DNA from: Bradyrhizobium guangzhouense
GTDB taxonomy: Bacteria > Pseudomonadota > Alphaproteobacteria > Rhizobiales > Xanthobacteraceae
DNA length: 64,000 nucleotides
Assembly (NCBI RefSeq): GCF_004114955.1
Contig: NZ_CP030053.1
Location: 2,790,001-2,854,000 of the forward strand
Reading direction: 5' to 3'
The first letter of the stretch is position 1; every line of letters begins with the position of its first letter. Positions 51,680-60,668 of this stretch are shown here, one piece after another. The translations under genes and the position numbers were made by a program. The notes beneath the pieces are model-generated. The model was not told the origin of the DNA and made no database searches. It saw nothing but the letters and a program-made list of their open reading frames with translations.

Positions 51680-51867
51680 AGCGGCGCTTGCGGCGCGGCC
51701 CGAATTCATCCATCATTCCCGGGAAGAATGTTCCGAAGCAGCAAGCTCATAGAAGCTGCACTTCGCAAAGCGCTCGAGCGTGAAACCGGCGCTGAAACTG
51801 TTAGTTGAAGACTCGCGAACAAGTCCGGACCGCGCAAAGCGGACGGGTCCGATTCAGGGAGGCGACA

Positions 51868-52296
51868 ATGACGGTACGTTCCATTCTCAATACCAAGGGC
51901 CACCAGATCATGAGCGTCGCGCCCGACGCCAAGCTCGTCGCTGCCGTCAAGCTGCTCGGCGAGAAGAAGATCGGCGCGGTGCTGGTGATGGACCAGAGCC
52001 GGCTCGAGGGCATCCTGTCCGAGCGCGACATCGTGCGCGTGCTCGGCGAGCGCGGCGCAGGCGTGCTGGATGAGCCTGTCAGTCAGGTCATGACCCGCAA
52101 GGTCGTGAGCTGCAAGGAGACCGATACGGTCGCCGAACTGATGGAGATGATGACGACAGGCAAGTTCCGCCATCTGCCTGTCGTCGACAATGGCAGGGTG
52201 GTCGGCCTCATCTCGATCGGCGACATCGTCAAGTGGCGCGTGCGCGAATACGAGTCCGAGCAGGAAGCTCTGCGCGACTACATCAAGACGGCCTAA
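51868..52296 (+). CDS. Tandem CBS-domain protein
   Basis: 142 aa comprising a pair of CBS domains: VRSILNTKGHQIMSVAPDAKL ... GAVLVMDQSRLEGILSERDIVR, then VSQVMTRKVVSCKETDTVAEL ... HLPVVDNGRVVGLISIGDIV. Such proteins bind adenosyl ligands and regulate partner enzymes or channels. A GGGAGGCGACA ribosome site fits the ATG. Confidence 0.93.
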   Translation: MTVRSILNTKGHQIMSVAPDAKLVAAVKLLGEKKIGAVLVMDQSRLEGILSERDIVRVLGERGAGVLDEPVSQVMTRKVVSCKETDTVAELMEMMTTGKFRHLPVVDNGRVVGLISIGDIVKWRVREYESEQEALRDYIKTA

Positions 52297-52303
52297 GCCC
52301 GTC

Positions 52304-53320
52304 TCATTCGGCTTTCGGCGCGGCGCCTTCGGGCGCCGGCGCGAGCACCTCGATGGTTTCCTGGATCGACTCGAGCGCACGCTCGGCGGCGCGCGCGCCG
52401 TGCGCGATCAGGTCTTCGGCGCGATGAAAGTCGAACCAGCCGAACTGGCCGACCCGTGGCGTAATGAGAAGGTCGGGCGGATCGCCGGCGAGCCGCGCAC
52501 GGGTGATGCGGTCCTGCATGATGTTGAAGGCATCGATCATCACCGACGAGATGCCTGGACGGCCGGCGCTGCCGAAGAACTCGCGCTTGACGGTTTTTTC
52601 CGGCGAGAAGATGCGCGGAAAACGCCGCTTGGCCGGGACCTCCTCGGCGACAGGCAGGGGTGTCGCCCCATGCGCATGGATCGTCGTCGAATGCGTGAAG
52701 ATGTCCGTCGACAGATTGACCGCGATGACGATTTCGGCGCCGAGCGCCCGTGCTGCCGACACCGGCACCGGGTTCACCAGCGCGCCGTCGACCAGCCAGC
52801 GGTCGCCGATCATCACGGGCGAGAAGATGCCGGGCAGCGCATAGGAGGCGCGCATCGCCTCGACCAGACGGCCGCGCGTCAGCCAGATCTCGTGGCCGGT
52901 CCGGACCTCGGTCGCGACCGAGGCATATTTCATCGGCAGGTCCTCGATCAGGGTCTGGCCGATCGATTCCTCCAGCCGGCTTGCGAGCTTCTCGCCGCCG
53001 ATCAGGCCCGAACCGTTGAGGCGGATGTCGAGATAGCCGAGGATGTTGCGCACGCCTTGCAGGCTGCGGGCCCAGTCTTCCAGCGCGTCGAGCCGGTCGG
53101 CCGCATAGGCGCCGCCGACCGCAGCGCCGATCGAGGTACCGACCACGACATCGGGCACGATGCCGTTGGCCAGCAGCGTTCTCATGATACCGATATGGGC
53201 AAATCCACGCGCCGCGCCGCCGCCGAGGGCGAGACCGATGACGGGCCGGCGGATACTGCCGAGGCCGACTTTCTCGCCATTTGCCCCGTTCAAACCGCGA
53301 CCTCTCAAGATATCCAGCAC
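52304..53320 (-). CDS. Patatin-like phospholipase family protein (RssA-type)
   Basis: 338 aa, cytoplasmic. Patatin motifs: GLALGGGAARGFAHIG (oxyanion), GTSIGAAVGG (Ser nucleophile) and DGALVNPVPVSAARALGA (Asp). The GTG start at 53320 has AGGAG 8 nt upstream. Convergent with the CBS gene, 7 bp apart. The lipid substrate is unknown. Confidence 0.92.
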   Translation of the reverse strand: MLDILRGRGLNGANGEKVGLGSIRRPVIGLALGGGAARGFAHIGIMRTLLANGIVPDVVVGTSIGAAVGGAYAADRLDALEDWARSLQGVRNILGYLDIRLNGSGLIGGEKLASRLEESIGQTLIEDLPMKYASVATEVRTGHEIWLTRGRLVEAMRASYALPGIFSPVMIGDRWLVDGALVNPVPVSAARALGAEIVIAVNLSTDIFTHSTTIHAHGATPLPVAEEVPAKRRFPRIFSPEKTVKREFFGSAGRPGISSVMIDAFNIMQDRITRARLAGDPPDLLITPRVGQFGWFDFHRAEDLIAHGARAAERALESIQETIEVLAPAPEGAAPKAE

Positions 53321-53501
53321 CGAAACTCTCCTACCTCGGGCCGTCCTCACTCCAGAGTAGGCGCCGCGCTTCCGCTTCGCCAGAAACAGGGCAAAGCATG
53401 GTTTATAGCGTTCGGGACACAGGGGGCAGGAGTGTGGCGAGGGCCCGTTGCCTCGGATGTAATCACGCAGGCGTCAGCCGGGTTCCATAGAACCGTAATC
53501 C

Positions 53502-54638
53502 ATGGGATTTCAGAGGCTTGAATTTGCCGCGTTTTCGGTGAAAAGCAGAGGCATGACTCCCGGGGGTGACGGCATCAGCAGATGGCGGCGCGGCGGCAGG
53601 CCGCTGCCGGCGCTTGTCGTTGCAATGTCTTTGGCCGCATGCCTCCTCGGCTTGGGCCAAAATACCGCGCACGCGCAGCTTTTCTCCGATCGTCCGCCGC
53701 CGGTGCCGCCGGCCTCGGTGCCTGATCCCGGCAATGCCGTGAGCCTGGCCCCGCCGTCCGGTCCGGGTGCCGGTCCTCCGAGCCTGCCGCCGACCCTGAC
53801 GCAGCCGAATACGCCCAGCATGCCGCCGCCGGCGGTCTCGACCGTGCCCCCGTCCGCGCCGTTCAGCGCGGCCGTGCCGGGCCAGGGTGTGCTGTCGCTG
53901 ACCGCGAGATACGGCAAGGATTCTCCGGCGATCAACGGCGGCCTGGTCTGGCGCGTCTTTGCTGACCGTCCCGACGAGAACGGCACCTTCAAGCTGATCA
54001 AGGAGGACCGCAGCGCGACGCCCAGCATCGTGCTGCCGCCCGGCAATTACGTCGTGCATGTCGCCTTCGGTCTCGTCAGCGCGGTGCGCACCGTCAGTCT
54101 GAAGGCCGAGACCGACCGCGAGTCCTTCGTGCTGCCGGCCGGGGGGTTGCGCATCGAGGGCCGCGTCGGCACCAGCCGCATCCCGCAGAACCAGATCTCG
54201 TTTGCGATCTACAAGGGCAGCCAGTTCGAAACCGGCGAGCGGGCCTCGCTGGTGCCGAACGTCGCCGCCGGCGACGTCGTGCTGCTGCCGGAGGGCACCT
54301 ACTACATCATCTCCAATTACGGCGACGCCAATTCGGTGGTGCGCTCGGACATCCGCGTCCAGGCCGGCAAGCTCACCGACGTCACCATCACCCATCGTGC
54401 GGCCGTGATCACGCTCAAGCTCGTCAGCGACAAGGGCGGCGAGGCGCTCGCCAACACCGCCTGGTCGGTGCTGACGCCTGGCGGCGACGTCATCAAGGAA
54501 TCGATCGGCGCCTTCCCGCGCGTCGTGCTCTCCGAAGGCGAATACCGCGCCATCGCCAAGAACGAGGGCAAGGTCTATGAGCGCGGCTTCAACGTGGTCA
54601 ACGGCGTCGATGGCGAAGTCGAAGTCGTGGCGCGCTGA
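53502..54638 (+). CDS. Exported Pro-rich protein with beta-sandwich repeats
   Basis: 378 aa (an ATG at 53553 is an alternative). Hydrophobic signal segment (LVVAMSLAACLLGLG), then a Pro/Ser/Thr linker (about residues 62-125), then three similar beta-sandwich-like repeats: GGLVWRVFADRPDENG ... PGNYVVHVAFG; PQNQISFAIYKG ... EGTYYIISNYGDAN; ALANTAWSVLTPGGD ... EGEYRAIAKNEGK. Each ends in a P/E-G-x-Y strand, resembling carboxypeptidase-regulatory or DUF-type sandwich repeats. The function is unknown. Confidence 0.78.
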   Translation: MGFQRLEFAAFSVKSRGMTPGGDGISRWRRGGRPLPALVVAMSLAACLLGLGQNTAHAQLFSDRPPPVPPASVPDPGNAVSLAPPSGPGAGPPSLPPTLTQPNTPSMPPPAVSTVPPSAPFSAAVPGQGVLSLTARYGKDSPAINGGLVWRVFADRPDENGTFKLIKEDRSATPSIVLPPGNYVVHVAFGLVSAVRTVSLKAETDRESFVLPAGGLRIEGRVGTSRIPQNQISFAIYKGSQFETGERASLVPNVAAGDVVLLPEGTYYIISNYGDANSVVRSDIRVQAGKLTDVTITHRAAVITLKLVSDKGGEALANTAWSVLTPGGDVIKESIGAFPRVVLSEGEYRAIAKNEGKVYERGFNVVNGVDGEVEVVAR

Positions 54639-55064
54639 GCGCGCCGCACTTCTCATTCAGCGCACGAAAAGTCACAAGAGCCGGAGAGGATTGCTCGGCA
54701 GGATCGCTGCAGCGCGGACGCTTTGCGACCGCATCTCCAGGCGCGAGTCAGGCCCTAACATTTGTTGTGAAACGTCCCGGTGAGCGTCTGCTTACCGGGC
54801 ATCCCCGCTGCGTTTCGCTTTGAATACCGCTGTCAGCGCTACCAAGACGTCTAGCCAAGAAATCAAAAACACCGGTGGCATCGGCTTATTCCAGGCTCAT
54901 CGTGTCTTCGTATTACCTTTGCAAGATACGCATTTCCGATAATCAATTTCATTCGCTTTCCGTCCTGCTGGGTTATATGTCGGGCATCCGTCCGATGGGG
55001 GACGCCGGCGCAGCCTTGGTGGGCTTGCGCTGCTGGCAAGGAGCAGGGGACCAAGCGCGTCGGC
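54639..55064. other. Intergenic region
   Basis: 426 bp. One hairpin, CCCGGTGAGC-GTCT-GCTTACCGGG (about 54776-54799), has a single mismatch and no T-run. There is an AT-rich patch near 54940-54960. I see no gene, repeat family or clear promoter. Confidence 0.45.
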
Positions 55065-55259
55065 ATGTTCGAAGTGATCCTCACCAGACGCAAACGGTTC
55101 GGTTGGCGGTGGCAGGTCTGCGACCAGTCCGGCAAGATCTTTGCCGATGGTTTCGAGCGCTCGCGTCCATCAGCCAAATATCACGGCGAGCGCGCACTAT
55201 TTTTCCTGTTGTCGCAGGCCTATCTGCGCAACCGCTCCGCGGCGTCGAGCGAGGATTAG
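55065..55259 (+). CDS. Small conserved hypothetical protein
   Basis: 64 aa: MFEVILTRRKRFGWRWQVCD then GKIFADGFERSRPSAKYHGERALFFLL. A basic short beta-hairpin plus helix, of a type common in Bradyrhizobium. An AAGGAGC lies about 20 nt upstream. Function unknown. Confidence 0.65.
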   Translation: MFEVILTRRKRFGWRWQVCDQSGKIFADGFERSRPSAKYHGERALFFLLSQAYLRNRSAASSED

Positions 55260-55275
55260 CGGCAGATTTGCGCCG

Positions 55276-56268
55276 TCAGATATCGACCACCAGTTTGCCC
55301 TTGGCGGCGTGATCGCGGATCAACGCATAGGCCTCGCCAACGCTCTCCATCGTGAAGCGTCTCGCATCGAGCAGCGGCACCAGCCTGCCGGCCTCGGCGA
55401 GGCGCGTGGCTTCCGCCATGATCTCCCCGTGATGCGCACGGCCTTCGCCCGATAGCAACGGCAGCAGCGTGAACACGCCGGAATAGGTGGCGGCGCGGAA
55501 CGACAGCGGTGCCAGCGCATGCGTGCCCCAGCCGAGCGCGCTGACGACATGGCCGAAGCGGCGCACCGCCGCAAAGGAGGCATCGAGCACTTTGCCGCCG
55601 ACGGTGTCGTAGACGATGTCGAAGCCGCGGCCGCCGGTGTGCTCGGCGACGTAGGCCTCGACCGAGATGTCCCGGTCGATGAATACGGCGCCAAGACCTT
55701 CGATGGTCGCGCGCTGCGAGGCCGAGCCAGTCGCGTACACCTCCGCACCGAACGCGCGTGCGATCTGGATCGCGACATGGCCGACGCCGCCCGCGCCGCC
55801 ATGGATCAACACCTTCTGTCCGGCCTTCAAGGCGGCGCGGTCGATCAGGCCTTCCCAGGCGGTGATGAAGATCAGCGGCAGGGCGGCGGCCTCGCGCATG
55901 CTGAGATTGGCCGGCTTCAGCGCCAGCAAGTCGGCATCAACGGCGGCGAATTCGGCGAGCGATCCCGGCACGCCGCCGACGCCGCCGGTCATGCCGTAGA
56001 CCTCGTCACCAACCGTGAACCGCGAGACCTCGCGTCCGGTCTGCTCGACCACGCCGGCGAGATCGATGCCGGGGATCGCCGGCAGCGGATGGCGCGCATG
56101 CGCGGCTGCGCCGGCATGGATCTTGGTGTCGAGCGGATTGACCCCGCTTGCGCGAACGCGCACCAGCACCTCGCGCGGGCCGATCTCGGGGGTGGAGATG
56201 GTTGAGATGCGCAAGGGGGCGTTGTGGGTCTCCAGCACGGCTGCACGCATCGTCGATGCTCTGGTCAT
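55276..56268 (-). CDS. Quinone oxidoreductase-type MDR dehydrogenase
   Basis: 330 aa (start MTRASTMRAAVLETHN). A zinc-free MDR of the QOR group: VRVRASGVNPLDTKIHAG, NADPH fold VLIHGGAGGVGHVAIQIARAFGA and IVYDTVGGKVLDAS, C-terminal AAKGKLVVDI. NADPH-dependent reduction of quinones or enones is usual for the family. It is divergent from a LysR-type regulator, which very probably controls it. Confidence 0.93.
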   Translation of the reverse strand: MTRASTMRAAVLETHNAPLRISTISTPEIGPREVLVRVRASGVNPLDTKIHAGAAAHARHPLPAIPGIDLAGVVEQTGREVSRFTVGDEVYGMTGGVGGVPGSLAEFAAVDADLLALKPANLSMREAAALPLIFITAWEGLIDRAALKAGQKVLIHGGAGGVGHVAIQIARAFGAEVYATGSASQRATIEGLGAVFIDRDISVEAYVAEHTGGRGFDIVYDTVGGKVLDASFAAVRRFGHVVSALGWGTHALAPLSFRAATYSGVFTLLPLLSGEGRAHHGEIMAEATRLAEAGRLVPLLDARRFTMESVGEAYALIRDHAAKGKLVVDI

Positions 56269-56301
56269 GGTCGTCGGCTCCGTTATTTGCCCTCCAATAT
56301 G

Positions 56302-56321
56302 CCCATGATTTTTTGCATGGG
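56302..56321. promoter_or_regulatory. Candidate LysR operator
   Basis: CCCATG-N8-CATGGG (56302-56321), an inverted repeat with an AT-rich centre, in the 105-bp divergent spacer between the quinone oxidoreductase and LysR genes. It is placed where LysR proteins usually bind. Confidence 0.5.
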
Positions 56322-56373
56322 AAGAAACAAGGATGTACGATATTCGTGCATTTTTGAATGGGTGGGAATTCCG

Positions 56374-57234
56374 ATGGAATGGAGCGATCTGCGCATTTTT
56401 CTCGCGATCGCGCGCGAGGGCACGCTCGGGGCAGCCGCGCGAAAAATCGGCCAGACCCAGCCGACGATGGGGCGGCGCCTGCGCGCGCTCGAGCAGGCGC
56501 TCGGGCAGACGCTGTTCCAGCGCACCGCGGATGGCTTTGTGCTTACCGACGAAGGCGCCGCGGTGCTCGCGCATGCCGAGCGGATCGAGGAAGAAGCGCT
56601 GGCGCTGCAGCGGCAGGCGACCGGTGCCGAGACGCAACTCGACGGCATGTTGCGTCTGTCCTCGTCGGACTGGTTCGGCACGCTGATGCTGTCGCCTGTC
56701 ATTGCGGCGTTCGGCAAGCGCCATCCCAGGGTCATCGTCGAGCTCCTGACCGACGCGCGGCTCTACAGCCTGCCGCGGCGCGAGGCCGACCTCGTCTTTC
56801 GCATCAAGCCATTCGATGAGCCCGAGGTCATTTCGCGAAAGCTGCTTCACATTCCCTATGCGCTCTACGGCAAGAAGGGCAGCAAGGCACCGCGGGCCGG
56901 CGATGGCAGCGGCGTCCGCGTCGTGACCATGAACGCGGAATTCGCCGAGATGCCCGACGCGGTCTGGCTGAAGCGCAATTTGCCGAACGCGGAGATCGCC
57001 GCGCGCAGCAACAATCGCCAGGCGCAGGCCGAGCTCTGCGCCGGCGGCGGCGGCCTCGCCGTGCTGCCGCGTCCGCTCGGTGATCGCGACCGCCGCTTGG
57101 TCGCGCTCGACATCGGGGTGATGCCGCCGGGCCGCGACACCTATGTCGGATACCACCGCGATCTCCGCCGGCTGGCGCGTCTGCGCGCGTTGCTGGATCT
57201 CGTGATCGAGCAACTGGCCGGGGAGGCGTCGTAG
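56374..57234 (+). CDS. LysR-type transcriptional regulator
   Basis: 286 aa. The N-terminal helix-turn-helix is MEWSDLRIFLAIAREGTLGAAARKIGQTQPTMGRRL read in pieces, with GFVLTDEGAAVLAHAERI as the linker. The effector domain has RLSSSDWFGTLMLSPVIAAF and CAGGGGLAVLPRPLGDRD. It is short for LysR but complete. The divergent partner is the oxidoreductase gene. Confidence 0.93.
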   Translation: MEWSDLRIFLAIAREGTLGAAARKIGQTQPTMGRRLRALEQALGQTLFQRTADGFVLTDEGAAVLAHAERIEEEALALQRQATGAETQLDGMLRLSSSDWFGTLMLSPVIAAFGKRHPRVIVELLTDARLYSLPRREADLVFRIKPFDEPEVISRKLLHIPYALYGKKGSKAPRAGDGSGVRVVTMNAEFAEMPDAVWLKRNLPNAEIAARSNNRQAQAELCAGGGGLAVLPRPLGDRDRRLVALDIGVMPPGRDTYVGYHRDLRRLARLRALLDLVIEQLAGEAS

Positions 57235-57299
57235 CGCTCCATCCGGGCCACGAGATCTTGCGTTGCCGGGCGGGCAAAACACCCCAGGCGCGGGGCAAT

Positions 57300-57840
57300 G
57301 CCTTCCAACAAAAATATTCCACTTTACCGAAATTCGGAAATGACGTATGGGTTGCGCAACCCGGCCCATGGAAGAGGGGCGTATCGCGATCGTCACGACG
57401 CGGACCGGACGGCAGTGGACGGTGAGCACATCGGCGCGAAGGGTTTTGCTGGGCGGGCAACCGCGAGTGGGACTGTCGCGCGAACGACCGGTGTGATCGG
57501 CGTACGGCAAAATCGTGTGGTCCTGGCGCCCGGGTCTGTGCGTCAAGGCTCGTCATGATGCGTGTGGTCCAACCGGACCCTCGTATTGGCGATCTGCGAG
57601 CCGACGGGGATAGTGCCTCGCTCCCCGGGGAGAGCACGACATAAGCCGTCAAACCACTGCGCAGGGAAGGCCGGATGTTTCGGCTTCACCTGTACGCCGC
57701 TGTGCAGCCTCTTCTTTTAGGTATCGCACAGCGGAACCCAGGTGCCAGCCTGGCACCCGGTCTTCCCTGCGCCCTCTTTCATTGGAGGGTGAAGCGATGA
57801 AGCAAAGCTCGGGCGAGATGAGCCGCGAGGATGCGAAGGT
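57300..57840. repeat. Decayed copy of a long dispersed Bradyrhizobium-type repeat
   Basis: About 540 bp whose text I recognise from many Bradyrhizobium intergenic regions: CGAGCCGACGGGGATAGTGC followed by CGCTCCCCGGGGAGAGCACG, and further on CCACTGCGCAGGGAAGGCCG. The left part has AAAATATTCCACTTTACCG. Frames here are open on both strands but do not look like a gene. A palindrome GGTGCCAG-C-CTGGCACC lies near 57739-57756. Copy number could not be checked. Confidence 0.5.
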
Positions 57841-57892
57841 GCGTCTGCGATGACAATACAAATTGATGGAGCGACCATGTTTCCGCACACTC

Positions 57893-57972
57893 CGTCGTTG
57901 CGAGCGCAGCGAAGCAATCCAGACTGCATCCGCGGAAAGATTCTGGATTGCTTCGCTGCGCTCGCAATGACG
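57893..57972. repeat. 80-bp palindromic repeat, copy C
   Basis: The third member of the family: left arm CGTCGTTGCGAGCGCAGCG (one A to G change), right arm CGCTGCGCTCGCAATGACG. The change gives a G-T (G-U) pair in the stem. Confidence 0.88.
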
Positions 57973-58147
57973 ACGTGGATGCAGCTGTGCGCAATTCAAG
58001 CAACCGTCACAGTCTCTAACGCCCACTAACCAAGGCGCGACTTAAAACTGTCGTAATCGCTGATCCGCAACCAGCTCTGCGTCCTTTTTACACGCCATTA
58101 AGCAGGCCAGCCTTTGGATGCGCACGGAAAGTGCGTTGGGGACTGCA

Positions 58148-60610
58148 ATGAGTGCCGCGAAGAAGATGCCGGGCAAACCGGCCACCGAAATGTTTGACGA
58201 CATCCCGGTGCTTCAGCGCAAATGGCGTGCCGCATTGAGGCCGGGTGACCGGCTGCCGCGATATGAAGACGTGATGCTCGGCAGCCTCGGACGGCTGGCC
58301 GATCACATCGCGCTGCTCAAGGGCGACGGCACGCTCGAACTGTCGCGCAGCGGGCGCTACGTGCAGAAATGGCTCGGCGAGGAGCGCTGGGATATCCCGC
58401 TCGCGGAGCTGGCGCCGGATTGCGCCACCGCGCTGTCGGAAGTGGCGGCAAGCGCGCTCAAGAACGGGCGGCCGCACCAGGCCAGGGCCCACTGCGTGCG
58501 CGACGGCATGGTCAGGACCTACGATCTGCTGGCGCTGCCGACCGCCTCGCGCTGGGGCGCGACGCTGGTCGGCGCCTATGTCAACGAGCGCGGCGCGCAG
58601 TACAATCTGCTGGATGCGATCTTTTCGGCGACAGACGATGCCGTGGTCTCGCTGGCGACGCTGCGCGATGCGAACGGTCGGCCGTTCGATTTCCAGGTCG
58701 TGCATCACAACAAGAGCGCCGAGCTGCTGCTTGAGGTCGCGAGCGGCGGCCTGTTGTGGCGCCAGATCGGTCAGGGCACCTCGCTGCTGGCCGCGGCCGA
58801 AATCATGGAGTTCCTGCTGAAGGCGGTTTCGGGCGGCCGCGGTGAGCAGCTCGAGATCGAGAGCGATGGCCGTTATCTGCGCATGAGCGCGACCGCCTTT
58901 GCCGACGTCATTTCGCTGACGATCTCCGATGTGACCGCGATGAAGCGGCGCGACGCCTCGTTCCGCCTGCTGTTCGACAACAACCCGATGCCGATGTGGG
59001 TGTTCGACGCCGAGACCAAGCAGTTCCTCAGCGTCAACGACGCCGCGGTCCAGCATTACGGCTATAGTCGCGCCGCCTTCCTGCGCATGAAGCTGCACGA
59101 GATCTGGCCCGAGGACGAGTGGGAAAGCCACGCCGAGGCGCTCGAGCGCGTCGGCGAAACCTATCACTCCCCGCGCAACTGGCGGCACCTGCGCGCCGAC
59201 GGCAGCGAGATCGAAGTGCTCACCTTTGGCCGCCGCGTCCCCTTCAACGACCGCGACGGCTATCTGGTTGCAGTGGCCGACATTACCGAGCGGCGCAAGG
59301 CGGAAGCGCGGATCGCCTATATGGCGCATCACGACGGGCTCACCGACCTTCCCAACCGGGAGTATTTCCAGGAGCGCCTGAAGCAGGCGCTCGACCAGGC
59401 CGCGGGAAAACGGGTCGGCGTGCTCTATATCGATCTCGACCTGTTCAAGAACATCAACGATTCCTTCGGGCATCCGTCCGGCGACCGCGTGTTGAAGCAA
59501 GTCGCCGAACGTCTCGCCACTGCCGTTCGCGGCGTCAATCTCGCCGCGCGGCTTGGTGGTGACGAGTTTGCCGTGATCCTCGCCGCAGACGTTTCGCCGA
59601 ACGAGGCGAGCGCCTGCGCGACGCTGCTGATCGACATGCTGAAGGCGCCCTACGACATCGACGGCCAGGAAATGGTCATCGGCGCCAGCATCGGCATCGC
59701 GCTGTCGCCGGGCGACGGCACGACGTCCGAGGAACTGATGCGCAACGCCGATATGGCGCTGTACCGGGCGAAGTCCGACGGCGGCGGCGTGCACCATTTC
59801 TTCGAGCGCGACATGGACCTGCAAGCCCAGAAGCGCCGCGACATGGAGGTCGATCTGCGCCGCGCCTTCGCCAATGGCGAGTTCGAGCTGCACTATCAGC
59901 CGCTGGTGTCGATCGCGTCCGACCGCATCTCCGGCTTCGAGTCGCTGTTGCGCTGGCGTCACCCCGACAAGGGCATGATCTCGCCGGCGGAATTCATTCC
60001 CGTGGCGGAAGACATCGGCCTGATCACCCAGCTCGGCGAATGGGTGCTGCGCGAGGCCTGCCATGAAGCGGTGAAGTGGCCCTCCGACGTCAAGGTCGCG
60101 GTCAACCTGTCGCCGGCGCAATTCCGCAGCCGCAATCTGGTTCAGGTCGTGATCTCGGCGCTGGCGCAATCCGGCCTGTCGCCGAAGCGGCTCGAGCTGG
60201 AGATCACCGAATCGATCTTCCTCGCCGAGACCGATGCCAATCTGGCGATCCTGCATCAATTGCGCGAGCTCGGTGTCGGCATTTCCATGGATGATTTCGG
60301 CACGGGCTATTCGAGCCTCAGTTACTTGCGCAGCTTCCCGTTCGACAAGATCAAGATCGATCGCTCCTTCGTGAAGGATCTGGCGCGGCGGCCCGATTGC
60401 GTCGCGATCGTGCGCGCAATCTCAGGGCTGGGCCGGAGCCTCAATATCACCACGACCGCGGAGGGCGTCGAGACCGAGGATCAGCTCGACTGGCTGCGAG
60501 CCGAAGGCTGCAACGAGGTGCAGGGCTTTCTGTTCAGTGCGGCGCGCCCGGCCGCCGAGATCGCAAAGCTGCTCGCGGAGTTCGGCCAGCGCGCCTCACG
60601 GGCGGCATGA
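58148..60610 (+). CDS. PAS-PAS-GGDEF-EAL protein (c-di-GMP synthase/phosphodiesterase type)
   Basis: About 820 aa; cytoplasmic, no transmembrane helix. The N-terminal PAS-like region is near residues 30-140, a second PAS is near 170-280, a third PAS (LLFDNNPMPMWVFDAETKQF) is near 285-400, GGDEF is near 405-560 with LGGDEFAVIL intact, and EAL is near 570-820. The usual EAL motif reads ESL (GFESLLRWRHP). Other phosphodiesterase residues look kept: NLSPAQF, ELEITES, DDFGTGYSS, KIDRSFV, AEGVET. Both activities are therefore possible. Confidence 0.93.
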   Translation: MSAAKKMPGKPATEMFDDIPVLQRKWRAALRPGDRLPRYEDVMLGSLGRLADHIALLKGDGTLELSRSGRYVQKWLGEERWDIPLAELAPDCATALSEVAASALKNGRPHQARAHCVRDGMVRTYDLLALPTASRWGATLVGAYVNERGAQYNLLDAIFSATDDAVVSLATLRDANGRPFDFQVVHHNKSAELLLEVASGGLLWRQIGQGTSLLAAAEIMEFLLKAVSGGRGEQLEIESDGRYLRMSATAFADVISLTISDVTAMKRRDASFRLLFDNNPMPMWVFDAETKQFLSVNDAAVQHYGYSRAAFLRMKLHEIWPEDEWESHAEALERVGETYHSPRNWRHLRADGSEIEVLTFGRRVPFNDRDGYLVAVADITERRKAEARIAYMAHHDGLTDLPNREYFQERLKQALDQAAGKRVGVLYIDLDLFKNINDSFGHPSGDRVLKQVAERLATAVRGVNLAARLGGDEFAVILAADVSPNEASACATLLIDMLKAPYDIDGQEMVIGASIGIALSPGDGTTSEELMRNADMALYRAKSDGGGVHHFFERDMDLQAQKRRDMEVDLRRAFANGEFELHYQPLVSIASDRISGFESLLRWRHPDKGMISPAEFIPVAEDIGLITQLGEWVLREACHEAVKWPSDVKVAVNLSPAQFRSRNLVQVVISALAQSGLSPKRLELEITESIFLAETDANLAILHQLRELGVGISMDDFGTGYSSLSYLRSFPFDKIKIDRSFVKDLARRPDCVAIVRAISGLGRSLNITTTAEGVETEDQLDWLRAEGCNEVQGFLFSAARPAAEIAKLLAEFGQRASRAA

Positions 60611-60668
60611 GCATGATTCGGACAAGTGCGCAGCGGTTTTCCGAACAGATCGTGCTCGAACAAATGAC
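60611..60668. repeat. Dispersed palindromic repeat (ATGATCCGGAAA family), copy 2
   Basis: GCATGATTCGGACAAGTGCGC, then AGCGGTTTTCCGAACAGATC, then GTGCTCGAACAAATGAC. It follows the block order of 16252-16331 but lacks the central AACGCGG segment, so the palindrome is nearer to the common form. It lies directly after the GGDEF-EAL stop. Confidence 0.65.

Noticed and set aside
57360..57660. Open frames in both directions between the LysR and GGDEF-EAL genes
   Set aside because: They lie in a repeated, decayed sequence and have no start signals or domain motifs.
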